Shown in pieces: positions 22,579-31,392 of a stretch of 64,000 bases of DNA (its first letter is position 1; each line of letters starts with the position of its first letter). This DNA is from Streptomyces sp. CC0208 (GTDB lineage: Bacteria > Actinomycetota > Actinomycetes > Streptomycetales > Streptomycetaceae), in contig NZ_CP031969.1 in assembly GCF_003443735.1 (NCBI RefSeq), forward strand, positions 5,642,001-5,706,000. Direction: 5' to 3'. The notes under the pieces were generated by a model, which searched no databases, was not told where the DNA came from, and saw nothing but the letters and a program-made list of their open reading frames with translations. Position numbers and translations under genes: made by a program.

Positions 22579-23547
22579 ATGAGCTCCCCCGAGACCCCCC
22601 GCGGCCCCGTCGACTCCTCCCGCATCCCGCGCTACGCCGGACCCGCGACCTTCGCCCGGCTGCCGCGCCTCGACGAGGTCGGGCGGGCCGATGTCGCCGT
22701 CGTGGGCGTGCCCTTCGACTCGGGTGTCTCCTACCGGCCCGGCGCCCGCTTCGGCGGCAACGCGATCCGTGAGGCGTCCCGGCTGCTCCGGCCCTACAAC
22801 CCGGCGCAGGACGCGTCCCCGTTCGCGCTGGCGCAGGTGGCGGACGGGGGCGACATCGCCGTGAACCCGTTCAACATCAACGAGGCCGTCGAGACGATCG
22901 AGGCGGCCGCGGACGACCTCCTCGGCACCGGCGCCCGCCTGATGACCCTGGGCGGCGACCACACCATCGCCCTTCCGCTGCTCAGGTCCGTCGCGAAGAA
23001 GCACGGCCCGGTCGCCCTGCTGCACTTCGACGCCCACCTCGACACCTGGGACACCTACTTCGGCGCCGAGTACACGCACGGGACCCCGTTCCGGCGGGCG
23101 GTCGAGGAGGGCATCCTGGACACCTCCGCCCTCTCCCACGTGGGCACCCGCGGGCCGCTGTACGGCAAGCAGGACCTGGACGACGACGAGAAGCTCGGCT
23201 TCGGCATCGTCACCTCGGCGGATGTCATGAGGCGCGGTGTGGACGAGGTCGCCGACCAGCTCCGGCAGCGCATCGGGGACCGTCCGCTCTACATCTCCAT
23301 CGACATCGACTGCCTGGACCCGGCGCACGCGCCCGGCACGGGCACGCCCGAGGCGGGCGGCATGACCTCCCGCGAGCTGCTGGAGATCCTGCGGGGTCTG
23401 GCATCGTGCAACCTGGTGTCGGCGGACGTCGTCGAGGTGGCCCCCGCGTACGACCACGCGGAGATCACGTCGGTGGCGGCCTCCCACACCGCCTACGAAC
23501 TGACCACGATCATGTCCCGCCAGATTGCAGAGGCCCGCGCGCAGTGA
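22579..23547 (+). CDS. Agmatinase/guanidinobutyrase-type ureohydrolase (SpeB-like)
   Basis: A 322-residue member of the arginase/agmatinase family. All Mn2+ ligand motifs are present: GGDHTI (His near residue 130), LLHFDAHLDTW (Asp-x-His-x-x-Asp) and SIDIDCLDPAHAPGTGTPE. It should release urea from a guanidino substrate. Agmatinase, guanidinobutyrase and related enzymes cannot be separated by these motifs alone. The ATG at 22579 is chosen because upstream in-frame codons lie in the symporter 3' end; AAGGAAGG precedes it. The stop overlaps the GTG of the ThDP enzyme by GTGA. Confidence 0.93.
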   Translation: MSSPETPRGPVDSSRIPRYAGPATFARLPRLDEVGRADVAVVGVPFDSGVSYRPGARFGGNAIREASRLLRPYNPAQDASPFALAQVADGGDIAVNPFNINEAVETIEAAADDLLGTGARLMTLGGDHTIALPLLRSVAKKHGPVALLHFDAHLDTWDTYFGAEYTHGTPFRRAVEEGILDTSALSHVGTRGPLYGKQDLDDDEKLGFGIVTSADVMRRGVDEVADQLRQRIGDRPLYISIDIDCLDPAHAPGTGTPEAGGMTSRELLEILRGLASCNLVSADVVEVAPAYDHAEITSVAASHTAYELTTIMSRQIAEARAQ

Positions 23548-25226
23548 CTCACGACCACGACCTGGTGCTCCGTCCGACGGAGGCGCAGATTTCCGCTGCT
23601 CTCAACCCTCCTCCCGGCCGTAACGGCGGAGACCTGGTCGTGGAGACGCTGGCCGCGCTCGGCGCGACGACCGTCTTCGGCCTGCCCGGCCAGCACGCGC
23701 TCGGCGCGTTCGACGCACTCCGGCGCTCCGACCTGCGGTACATCGGCCTGCGGGTGGAGAACAACGCGGGCTTCGCGGCGGACGCGTACGGCAGGATCAC
23801 GGGGGAGGCGGCGCCGCTGCTGCTGTCGACGGGACCGGGGGCGCTGACGTCCCTGGCGGCCCTCCAGGAGGCGGCCGCCGCCTCCGCCCCCGTGCTGGCG
23901 ATCAGCAGCCAGATCCCCACCGCCGGTCTCGGCGGTGGCCGTCACGGCTACCTCCACGAACTCCCGGACCAGTCGGCCTCCTTCAGGGGCGTGGTGAAGT
24001 CGGTCCACACCGTTCGCGCCCAGTCCCAGATCCCCTCCGCGATCGAGGCGGCCTGGACCTCGGCCCTGACCGTCCCGCACGGGCCGGTGTGGGTGGAGAT
24101 CCCGCAGGACGTGCTGCTCGCCGAGACGTCGATCCCGGTGGTGACGGGCGGCGACGCCTTCCCCGAGGAGCTGCCGCCGCGCCCCGAACTCACGGCGGTG
24201 GCGGCCGACCTGCTGTCGAACGCCGCCCGCCCGGCGGTCATCGCGGGCGGCGGAGTCGTACGTTCCGACGCCTCGGGCAAGCTGCGACAGCTGGCGGAGA
24301 CGCTGCGGGCCCCGGTGGTCACCACCCCCGGCGGCAAGGGCGCCTTCCCCTGGACGCACCCCCTGTCCCTCCAGTCCTGGATCGAGGACCGCCACACCAC
24401 GGACTTCCTGGAGGACGCGGACGTCCTCCTGGTGGTGGGTTCGGGACTGGGGGAGTTGTCGTCGAACTACCACACGTTCAGGCCCCGGGGCCGGGTGATC
24501 CAGATCGAGGCGGACCTCGGCAAGCTGGAGGCCAACCACCCCGCGCTGGGCATCCACGCGGACGCGCGACTGGCGTTGCAGGCACTCCTGGAGACGGTGT
24601 CGCCGAGGAAGGACGAGGAGGCTCCGGAACGGGTGCGGGAAGTGCTGGCCCGTGTCGCCGACCGTATCGCCGCCCAGGAACTCACCCTGGAACAGGATGT
24701 GTTGGCATCGGTCCGCCGGGCGCTGCCCGCCGGCTCCCCGTCCTTCTGGGACATGACGATCCTCGCGTACTGGGCATGGTCGGCGTTCGACGCCAAGGGC
24801 CCCAACCTGCTCCACTCCGCCCAGGGCGCCGGCGGTCTGGGCTACGGCTTCCCGGCGGCGCTCGGCGCGGCGGTGGCCGACCCGACCCGCCCGGTCCTGG
24901 CGGTGTCGGGTGACGGAGGGGCGCTGTACTCGATCGCCGAGTTGGCCACCGCCCGCCAGTACGACCTGAACGTCACCTGGCTGATCGTCGACGACGGCGG
25001 CTACGGCATCCTGCGCGAGTACATGACGGACGCCTTCGGCCAGGTGACCGCGACCGAGCTGACCCGCCCGGACTATGTGGCACTGGCCGAGTCCTTCGGA
25101 GTCCCCGGGGTCCGTACGACCCCGGAGACCCTCGCCGACGACCTGTCGAAGGCGCTCGGCTCACCGGGGCCCTCGGTGGTGGTCCTCCCGGCGGTGCTGC
25201 GGATGTTCGCGCCCACGCATCTGTAG
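23544..25226 (+). CDS. Thiamine-diphosphate-dependent decarboxylase/synthase-like enzyme
   Basis: A 560-residue acetolactate-synthase-family protein, starting at a GTG that overlaps the ureohydrolase stop. The activating Glu lies in RVENNAGFAADAYGRITG. The ThDP/Mg2+ motif is GDGGALYSIAEL followed by VDDGGYG, with Asp-Asp where the family usually has Asn-Asn. It could be a 2-oxoacid decarboxylase, a benzoylformate-type enzyme or a C-C bond-forming synthase. Carboxyethylarginine synthase of clavulanate biosynthesis is another ThDP enzyme paired with a ureohydrolase, but close similarity is not apparent. The reaction is unknown; tight coupling suggests it processes a product of the same pathway. 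Confidence 0.88.
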   Translation: MTHDHDLVLRPTEAQISAALNPPPGRNGGDLVVETLAALGATTVFGLPGQHALGAFDALRRSDLRYIGLRVENNAGFAADAYGRITGEAAPLLLSTGPGALTSLAALQEAAAASAPVLAISSQIPTAGLGGGRHGYLHELPDQSASFRGVVKSVHTVRAQSQIPSAIEAAWTSALTVPHGPVWVEIPQDVLLAETSIPVVTGGDAFPEELPPRPELTAVAADLLSNAARPAVIAGGGVVRSDASGKLRQLAETLRAPVVTTPGGKGAFPWTHPLSLQSWIEDRHTTDFLEDADVLLVVGSGLGELSSNYHTFRPRGRVIQIEADLGKLEANHPALGIHADARLALQALLETVSPRKDEEAPERVREVLARVADRIAAQELTLEQDVLASVRRALPAGSPSFWDMTILAYWAWSAFDAKGPNLLHSAQGAGGLGYGFPAALGAAVADPTRPVLAVSGDGGALYSIAELATARQYDLNVTWLIVDDGGYGILREYMTDAFGQVTATELTRPDYVALAESFGVPGVRTTPETLADDLSKALGSPGPSVVVLPAVLRMFAPTHL

Positions 25227-25238
25227 GACGCGCGGCGC

Positions 25239-26045
25239 CTACCAGATCGCCTCGACCCACTCCGGGTGGTCGATGAACGGGTTGCGGTTGTGCTGGTAGG
25301 TGTCGTAGATGACCTGGTTGCGCTTCTCCTCGAAGGCGCTGGGCGGGTCCGCCTCGTTCCAGGCCTTGAGGACGGAGAGCTTGCCGATGTAGGGGTTGGA
25401 GCCGTTGTTGACCTTCTCGTTGGGCTCCAGGTCGGCGAAGCCGTCGCCGCCGTCGTAGCGCACGGCCATGTAGAGGATCATGCGGGCCACGTCACCCCGG
25501 TCCGCGGCGCGCGGCGCGAAGGAGTCGGAGTCGACGGTGCTGCCGCCGCCGTTGGTGACGGCGCTGCCGCCGTTGTCGAAGTCCAGGTTGCCGCGGATGC
25601 TGTTGATCTGGACGTCCGCGGGGCGCAGGTGGTGCAGGTCGGTGCCGGGCCCGGTCACCTCGCCGAAGTCGCCGTGGGACTTGGCCCACACGTGCTCACG
25701 GTTCCAGTCGCCCGTGTCACCGCCGTTGAGGGACTTGCTGCGGGAGACACCGCTGTACAGCAGGATCACGTTGCTGCTGTTGTTCGGGTCCTGGTCGGTG
25801 ACCTTGAGCGCGTCCCAGACCGCGGAGTACGAGATCTTCGAGACGTTGGCGCTGATGATCGTGTGCAGGGAGGACTTCAGGCTCGTGCCCGTCTTGCCGA
25901 CCGCGTTCTTGTAGTACGTCGTGTCGTACGCGGTGGTCGTGGCGGCGGCCGGGGTCGTGGTCACGACCGGGGCGGTGAGCCCGGCCAGCACGGCGGCGGT
26001 GGTGAGCGCCACCGACTTCCAGCTGCGGTTGCGTGTCGCCAGCAT
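25239..26045 (-). CDS. Secreted endonuclease I (NucM/EndA family)
   Basis: A 268-residue extracellular nuclease. The signal peptide is clear (MLATRNRSWKSVALTTAAVLAGLTAPVV, with cleavage after a TPAAA-like site). The catalytic block is WNREHVWAKSHG followed by TDLHHLRPADVQINSIRGN, the beta-beta-alpha-metal motif of endonuclease I with the general-base His and Mg2+-binding Asn. It should cut DNA nonspecifically outside the cell. The ATG at 26045 is chosen because it begins the signal peptide, although the SD is weak. It is convergent with the ThDP gene. Confidence 0.93.
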   Translation of the reverse strand: MLATRNRSWKSVALTTAAVLAGLTAPVVTTTPAAATTTAYDTTYYKNAVGKTGTSLKSSLHTIISANVSKISYSAVWDALKVTDQDPNNSSNVILLYSGVSRSKSLNGGDTGDWNREHVWAKSHGDFGEVTGPGTDLHHLRPADVQINSIRGNLDFDNGGSAVTNGGGSTVDSDSFAPRAADRGDVARMILYMAVRYDGGDGFADLEPNEKVNNGSNPYIGKLSVLKAWNEADPPSAFEEKRNQVIYDTYQHNRNPFIDHPEWVEAIW

Positions 26046-26059
26046 AAAGGGGGTCCCAT

Positions 26060-26182
26060 CTACGCGGGTTGAATGGAGGCGGCAGATGGGAGCGTGACAT
26101 GGACATGCGGTCGTGTAAATGGATGGCACGTGTCCATTGAGTGACCTGAAACGGCAAATCGGGCCTTGTCTACGCGAGTTGA
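26060..26182. repeat. Paired 13-bp direct repeats and an inverted repeat upstream of the endonuclease
   Basis: CTACGCGGGTTGA (26060-26072) and CTACGCGAGTTGA (26170-26182) differ at one base and are 110 bp apart. Between them lies an inverted repeat ATGGACA (26099-26105) / TGTCCAT (26131-26137). The span is the 5' region of the endonuclease gene, so these are candidate regulator sites. Confidence 0.55.
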
Positions 26183-26189
26183 CACGCCG

Positions 26190-26220
26190 AACGGCCCCCG
26201 GCACGTGATCGGGGGCCGTT
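26190..26220. terminator. Terminator of the FG-GAP gene
   Basis: AACGGCCCCCG / CGGGGGCCGTT, a perfect 11-bp stem with a 9-base loop, 29 bases past the FG-GAP stop on the minus strand. It separates that gene from the endonuclease promoter region. Confidence 0.85.
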
Positions 26221-26249
26221 CGCGATGGACTCGAGGGAGGGAAGGCGGG

Positions 26250-27749
26250 CTAGTCGGCGAAGAGAGCGCCGAACTGGGCGGAGCCCGAGGTGGAGACGCC
26301 CACCGAGGTCACCGACAGGGCGCGGGCGCCGGTCGTGCCGATCTTCGTGCCGGTGGAGGGCAGGTAGGTCACCGCTCCGTCGCCGCCGTCCTCGTACGAC
26401 CCGATGACCAGGTCGGCCCTGCCGTCGCCGTTGACGTCGTCGAGCTTGACGTCGGCGCCGAACAGGTCGCTCTTCTCGTCGGTGCCGGGGACGCCCGCCG
26501 TGCTCTGCGCGAAGGACTGCAGGCCGGTGGAGGTGTTGATGCCACTCGCGGAACCGTACATGACGGTGACCATGCCGGCGTTGGTGACGCTGCCGAGGTC
26601 CTCGTTCGGGGTGGAGACGACCAGGTCCTGGTAGCCGTCGCCGTTGACGTCGCCCAGGTCCAGGTCCCAGCCGAAGGCGTCACCCTTCTCCGAACTGCCG
26701 GGTACGTTCCCGGTGTTCTGGGTGATGCCGGTGGTCGAGGCGGGGCCGGACGCGGAGCCGTAGGTGATGCTGACCTTGCCGCCGTTCGCGGAGTCCGGGA
26801 TGGTCCGGCCGTCGCCGGAGGTGGCGTCCCAGCCGGCGCCGGTGACGATGTCGCCGTAGCCGTCGCCGTTGATGTCGCCGATGCCGGTGACGATGCCCGG
26901 CTTGAGGGTCTTGACGCCCGCGACGCTCAGACCGCTCGCGGTGCCCGGCACCCAGTAGTTGGTGTTCCAGCCGTTGTCCGTCTGCGTCTCGTAGCCGTCG
27001 ACCACCAGGTCGGTGCGGCCGTCGCCGTTCACGTCGCCGGCGGTGAGCTGCTCGGGGCCGTAGGGGAAGCCGGACGAGCCGGGCATGATCGGCGGCTTGA
27101 TGGTGTAGCGGCCGCCGGGCAGGCCGGTGGAGCTGCTGAAGCCGCCCTTGTACACGTAGAGGGTGGCGGAGGAGCTGCCGACGGCCAGGTCGGCCTTGCC
27201 GTCGCCGTCGAAGTCGCCGGCGGCCAGGGACAGGCCCCAGTTGTCGTGCGAGGAGACGGCCGGGTCCGGTACGTCGCTCGCCTTGCCGGTGAGGCCGCTC
27301 GCCGAACCCCACAGGATCGCGAGGGCGCCGCCGTCGGTGTCGGTGCCGACCTTCTCGTACGGCGAGGCCACGGCGAGGTCGTCGTAGCCGTCGCCGTTGA
27401 AGTCGGCGTAGGCCGTCGCGCCGCCGAACAGGTCTCCGGTCTCGGCGTTGCCGGGCACGGTACCGGAGTTCTGGCTGAGGACCGTGCGCTTGGCCGAGGT
27501 CACGCCGGAGCCGGTGCTGCCGTAGAGGGCGACGACCTGGCCGGCGTTGGCGTGACCGCTGACGGAGGCGGTGGCGGCCGTGGCCAGGACGTCGCCGATG
27601 CCGTCGCCGTTGAAGTCGGCCTTCGCGACCTTGAACGAGTCGGCGGCGGTGGCCGTCGTCGCCGAGACCGTGAGCAGACCGCCCGTCAGCGCGGCAGCGG
27701 CGGCCGTCGCGAGGGCGAGTCTGAGGTGCCGGTGGTGCTTCTGGTGCAT
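26250..27749 (-). CDS. Secreted FG-GAP repeat (integrin-alpha-like) protein
   Basis: A 499-residue secreted protein. The signal peptide is MHQKHHRHLRLALATAAAAALTG and ends before ATAADSF. About seven FG-GAP/VCBS blades follow, each with a Ca2+-binding D.NGDG or DFDGDGK..DL loop (ADFNGDGIGDVL, ADFNGDGYDDLAV, GDFDGDGKADLAV, DVNGDGRTDLVV, DINGDGYGDIV, DVNGDGYQDLVV, DVNGDGRADLVI). This predicts a beta-propeller that binds calcium and probably a cell-surface or matrix partner. No enzyme motif is present. The ATG at 27749 starts the signal peptide and has GGAGAA upstream. Confidence 0.92.
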   Translation of the reverse strand: MHQKHHRHLRLALATAAAAALTGGLLTVSATTATAADSFKVAKADFNGDGIGDVLATAATASVSGHANAGQVVALYGSTGSGVTSAKRTVLSQNSGTVPGNAETGDLFGGATAYADFNGDGYDDLAVASPYEKVGTDTDGGALAILWGSASGLTGKASDVPDPAVSSHDNWGLSLAAGDFDGDGKADLAVGSSSATLYVYKGGFSSSTGLPGGRYTIKPPIMPGSSGFPYGPEQLTAGDVNGDGRTDLVVDGYETQTDNGWNTNYWVPGTASGLSVAGVKTLKPGIVTGIGDINGDGYGDIVTGAGWDATSGDGRTIPDSANGGKVSITYGSASGPASTTGITQNTGNVPGSSEKGDAFGWDLDLGDVNGDGYQDLVVSTPNEDLGSVTNAGMVTVMYGSASGINTSTGLQSFAQSTAGVPGTDEKSDLFGADVKLDDVNGDGRADLVIGSYEDGGDGAVTYLPSTGTKIGTTGARALSVTSVGVSTSGSAQFGALFAD

Positions 27750-27932
27750 GCGGGATTCTCCTGCGGCATGCGGGGGACGCCGGGGACGGCATCCGCGTCG
27801 ATGGGGTGCGGACCGTCCGTGTTTGCCTGGTGTTGTCCTCCGGGACACGGGCGGTTGGCGATCAGGAGACCTTTGGTGGGGCCCGAGGGTTGTACGTGAT
27901 GCGGCGGGTTCTTCGGCGGCGGACATCGGGCG

Positions 27933-27978
27933 TACGCCGATGTCCCGCGCCCTTCCGGAAGTGCGGGACATCGGCGTA
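27933..27978. terminator. Strong terminator after the GT39-like gene
   Basis: A perfect 16-bp stem, TACGCCGATGTCCCGC / GCGGGACATCGGCGTA, with a 14-base loop, 22 bases past the glycosyltransferase stop at 28001. Confidence 0.88.
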
Positions 27979-28000
27979 GGGCGGACAGCCGGTGCGGTGG

Positions 28001-30271
28001 TCAGCCGACGTCCGAGGGGTCCAGTCGGTAGATCGTCGAGGTGCTGTTCGACTGGCTGCTCTGCGAAGAAGAGCTGCCCGTGCTGTAGTCGCTCTCCTTC
28101 ACCGCCGTGCCGTTCTTCTGCACCCAGCTCGTGATCTCCTGGCTGAGGCTGCTGTTGCCGCCCATGCCACCGCCGCCGAGCTGGACGTAGTGCAACTCGC
28201 CCTTCTTCACCAGCTCCTTGAGCCGGGTCAGGGTCATCGCCCGGTCGGTGCCGGTGAAGCCCCACATGGAGATGACGGGCTTGTGGGTGCTGAGGATCAG
28301 CTGGCCGGCACTCTGCGAATTGGACACCGCGAGCAGCCACTTGGCACCGTCCTGGTGCTTCTCCAGGTACGAGACCAGCGCGCTGTCGACGCTGCCGCCC
28401 ATGCCGCCGCCACCGCCGGGGCCGCCCCTCGCGCTGCCGCTGCCGGTGCCTGTGCCGTCGGGAGGTGTGCCGCCGCCCGGGAACTCCCCGTTCGTGCCGC
28501 CCGGCGCGCCGCCCTGCGGGAGTTCACCGTTGCCGCCACCGGGCTGCATCTGGCCGTTGCCACCACCGTTGCCGCTGTCGCCGCCGGGGAGTTCCCCGTC
28601 CCCCTGGCCGCTGCCCTGCCGGGTGCCGCCTGGCAGCTGGTCGCCGAAGCCACCTCGGCCACCCCCGCCGCCGGGACCGCCCATGCCGCCCCCGGTCGAC
28701 GGACCCGCCGTCGGGTTGGTGCCGCCCATCCCGCCGATGGTGGCGGAGAAGGCCGGCGAGGCGGCGTACGCCGTCGGACCCGCGAGGGCCGCCACGACCG
28801 CCGCGGCGACCGACACCCCGAGCAGCCGGAGCCTCGTCCCCGAGGCCGCCGTACGGAAGACGAACAGGCCCACGATCGCGAGGGCCATGACCACGCCGAC
28901 GACCGGCCACAGCCAGGTGTTCCAGCCGGTGGCCCGGCGCAGCAGCACGATCGCCCAGACGCCGGTGACCGCGAGCCCGGCCGGCAGCACCCAGGACCAC
29001 CGGACGTCACCGCTGCGGAAGGCGCGCCACAGCATGACACCGCCCGCGCCGGTCAGCGCCGCGATGCCCGGGGCGAGCGCGGTCGTGTAGTAGGGATGCA
29101 TGGTGCCCTCGGCCATCGCGAAGGTCAGGTAGTGCAGCACCAGCCAGCCGCCCCACAGGACGAGCGCCGCCCGGGTCAGGTCGGTGCGCGGGGCGCGGCC
29201 GCACAGCAACAGGCCGGCGACGAGCGCGAGGAAGGCGAAGGGGATCAGCCAGGAGATCTGGCCGCCGAGGATCTCGTTGAACATCCGGCCGATGCCCGCG
29301 GTGCCGGCGAAGGTGCCGCCTCCCCCGCCTCCGCCGCCCCCGCCGTTGCCCTCGCCGCCGAGGACCCGGCCCAGGCCGTTGTAGCCCATGATCAGGTTCC
29401 AGGCGGAGCCGTCCGTCGAACCGCCGATGTAGGGCCGTTCGTCTGCCGGGACGAGCGAGACCGCCGTCGCCCACCAGAAGCTGGAGACCGCCAACGCCAC
29501 CGCCGCGAGGGCCAGGTTGACGGCCTTCTTCTTCCAGCCGAGCTTCGAGGCGTACACGTACACGGCGAAGACGGCCGGCAGGGCGATGTAGCCCTGGAGC
29601 ATCTTGGTGTTGAAGGCGAGTCCGAACAGGACCGCGGAGCCGATCAGCGGCAGCAGCCTGTCGGTGCGCACAGCGCGCAGCGCGAGGGCCGCGCCGCCCA
29701 CCATGAGCAGTACCAGGATCGTGTCGGGGTTGTTGTCCCGGTTGATCGCGACGGTGATCGGGGTGAGCGCGAGGACGAGCGCGGCGAGCGCGGCCGCCGC
29801 GTGCCCGAACACCCGCTTCACGGAGGTGTGCAGGATCCAGATGGTGCCGAGGGCGGCCGCTGTCTCGGGCAGCATCATCTGCCAGGTGCCGAAGCCGAAG
29901 ACGCGGCACGACAGCCCCATGATCATCAGGGCGAACGGCGGCTTGTCGACGGTGAGGAAGTTCCCCGCGTCGAGCGACCCGAAGAACCAGGCCTTCCAGC
30001 TCTGCGTACCGCTGTAGACCGCGGCGCTGTAGAAGCTGTTGAGGCTGTTTCCGCTCAGATTCCAGCCGTACAGGACGCCGGCCAGCACCAGGATCGCGAG
30101 CAGGGCGGGCAGCGACCAGCGTGGCGCCTTGTCCGGGGGTGCCGCGGTGAGGGCCGGTGGTGGCCAGTCGGCGGACACGGTCTCGGTGGGGGAGTGGGGA
30201 TCGGTGGCAGATGTCACCCGGGCATCGTGCGGAGGCGGCTTGGGTGAGGGCTGTGACGTACCTGGCGCCAT
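28001..30271 (-). CDS. GT39/ArnT-like membrane glycosyltransferase with Gly-rich insertions
   Basis: A 756-residue polyprenyl-phosphate-dependent glycosyltransferase with about 12 membrane helices. The GT-C signature is early: a long first loop with TVDKPPFALMIMGLS, where the acidic residue before KPP is the presumed catalytic site. A run of ten glycines precedes TFAGTAGIGRMFNE in one loop, and a 150-residue Gly/Pro/Gln-rich stretch separates the membrane part from a small C-terminal domain (SVDSALVSYLEKHQDGAKW to DPSDVG) like that of YkcB-type proteins. The sugar and acceptor are unknown; mannose or another sugar transferred to surface proteins or lipids is plausible. The ATG at 30271 has a poor SD; an in-frame GTG 18 codons later is the alternative. 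Confidence 0.85.
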   Translation of the reverse strand: MAPGTSQPSPKPPPHDARVTSATDPHSPTETVSADWPPPALTAAPPDKAPRWSLPALLAILVLAGVLYGWNLSGNSLNSFYSAAVYSGTQSWKAWFFGSLDAGNFLTVDKPPFALMIMGLSCRVFGFGTWQMMLPETAAALGTIWILHTSVKRVFGHAAAALAALVLALTPITVAINRDNNPDTILVLLMVGGAALALRAVRTDRLLPLIGSAVLFGLAFNTKMLQGYIALPAVFAVYVYASKLGWKKKAVNLALAAVALAVSSFWWATAVSLVPADERPYIGGSTDGSAWNLIMGYNGLGRVLGGEGNGGGGGGGGGGTFAGTAGIGRMFNEILGGQISWLIPFAFLALVAGLLLCGRAPRTDLTRAALVLWGGWLVLHYLTFAMAEGTMHPYYTTALAPGIAALTGAGGVMLWRAFRSGDVRWSWVLPAGLAVTGVWAIVLLRRATGWNTWLWPVVGVVMALAIVGLFVFRTAASGTRLRLLGVSVAAAVVAALAGPTAYAASPAFSATIGGMGGTNPTAGPSTGGGMGGPGGGGGRGGFGDQLPGGTRQGSGQGDGELPGGDSGNGGGNGQMQPGGGNGELPQGGAPGGTNGEFPGGGTPPDGTGTGSGSARGGPGGGGGMGGSVDSALVSYLEKHQDGAKWLLAVSNSQSAGQLILSTHKPVISMWGFTGTDRAMTLTRLKELVKKGELHYVQLGGGGMGGNSSLSQEITSWVQKNGTAVKESDYSTGSSSSQSSQSNSTSTIYRLDPSDVG

Positions 30272-30306
30272 CCTGTGAAACTGCCACGCGTTAGGTAACG
30301 ACTCGC

Positions 30307-30338
30307 ACAACCATTCCCCATGCGTACAACCATTCCCC
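30307..30338. repeat. Perfect 13-bp direct repeat in a divergent promoter region
   Basis: ACAACCATTCCCC occurs at 30307-30319 and 30326-30338, 19 bp start to start (about two helical turns). It lies in the 89-base gap between the glycosyltransferase and the serine-hydrolase gene, so a shared regulator site is likely. Confidence 0.6.
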
Positions 30339-30360
30339 CGCACCCGAGAGTCAACAGGGC

Positions 30361-31203
30361 ATGACACGGGGGATATCGAGATACACGAAATGGATCGCGA
30401 CGGGCGCGCTGGCCGCGTGCGTCGCCGCCGCCGCTCCGGCCGCCGCCGCGACCGCACCGGCCGTCAGCTGCACGTCCGCCAAGGCGGGCCTCGCCGACAA
30501 ACTCAAGCGGGACATCACGTCCGCCCTCGCCAACCGCTCCGGCACCGTCGCCGTGGGCCTCTACGACCGTACGACCAAGACCACCTGCACCCTGCGTTCC
30601 TCCACCGCCTACGACTCGGCGAGCGTGGTCAAGGTGACCGTCCTCGCCACGCTTTTGTGGGACGCGAAGAAGCACAACAGGTATCTGACCGACACCGAGA
30701 CCACGCTCGCCAAGGCCATGATCACCAAGTCGGACAACGACGCGACCAGCAAGCTGTGGCGGCAGCTCGGCCTGACCAAGATCAAGGGCTTCCTCGCCGC
30801 GGCCGGCATGACCCAGACCAAGCCGGGGGCGAACAACTACTGGGGCCTGACCCAGATCACCGTCACCGACGAGCAGAAGCTGCTCAAGCTGGTCACCGCG
30901 AAGAACACGGTCCTGAGCGACAACTCACGTGCCTACATCCTCAAGTTGATGGGCCAGGTCATCTCGTCGCAGCGTTGGGGCACCCCGTACGGCGCCGGGT
31001 CGGGCATCGCCTGGCACGTCAAGAACGGCTGGCTCCAGCGCTCCACCCACGGCTGGCGGGTGCACAGCGTCGGCACCTTCACGGGCGGCGGCCACGACTA
31101 CATGATCACGGTGCTCACGCACGGCAACAGCACCATGAACTACGGCATCACCACGATCCAGGGCGTCTCCAAGGTCATCCACCGGGACCTCGCGGCGAGC
31201 TGA
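30361..31203 (+). CDS. Secreted beta-lactamase-fold serine hydrolase
   Basis: A 280-residue exported protein with the signal peptide MTRGISRYTKWIATGALAACVAAAAPAAAA. It has the penicillin-binding/beta-lactamase motifs: SVVK (S-x-x-K) near residue 89 and KSDNDAT (SDN) near residue 123. The third motif is altered, with HVKNGWL taking the place of KTG. Class A beta-lactamase-like proteins of this kind may be hydrolases without lactamase activity. The Glu166 region of true class A lactamases is not evident. It is divergent from the glycosyltransferase gene. Confidence 0.85.
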   Translation: MTRGISRYTKWIATGALAACVAAAAPAAAATAPAVSCTSAKAGLADKLKRDITSALANRSGTVAVGLYDRTTKTTCTLRSSTAYDSASVVKVTVLATLLWDAKKHNRYLTDTETTLAKAMITKSDNDATSKLWRQLGLTKIKGFLAAAGMTQTKPGANNYWGLTQITVTDEQKLLKLVTAKNTVLSDNSRAYILKLMGQVISSQRWGTPYGAGSGIAWHVKNGWLQRSTHGWRVHSVGTFTGGGHDYMITVLTHGNSTMNYGITTIQGVSKVIHRDLAAS

Positions 31204-31392
31204 GCCGAAGCCTGCCGGACTCCCGCACGTCCGTGCCGCCGTTTGCTGCGCTGGGCTTGGGCGGGGCGCGCCTACAGGGGGGGCCGGTGCCGGTGCGGGA
31301 CCTGCGCCACGACGGGCCCTTCGCCACCTTGCCCGTCGGCGCTTCACGGCACGGACTCCCGGGCGTCACCGACCCGGCCTACGGTGACGCGC

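Noticed and set aside
23544..25226. The ThDP enzyme as carboxyethylarginine synthase of a clavam pathway
   Set aside because: Apart from the neighbouring ureohydrolase there is no beta-lactam synthetase or clavaminate synthase gene nearby, and sequence similarity by eye is only that of the general family.
30361..31203. The serine hydrolase as a true class A beta-lactamase
   Set aside because: SxxK and SDN are present, but the KTG motif is altered and no Glu166-type residue is evident, so antibiotic hydrolysis is not supported.
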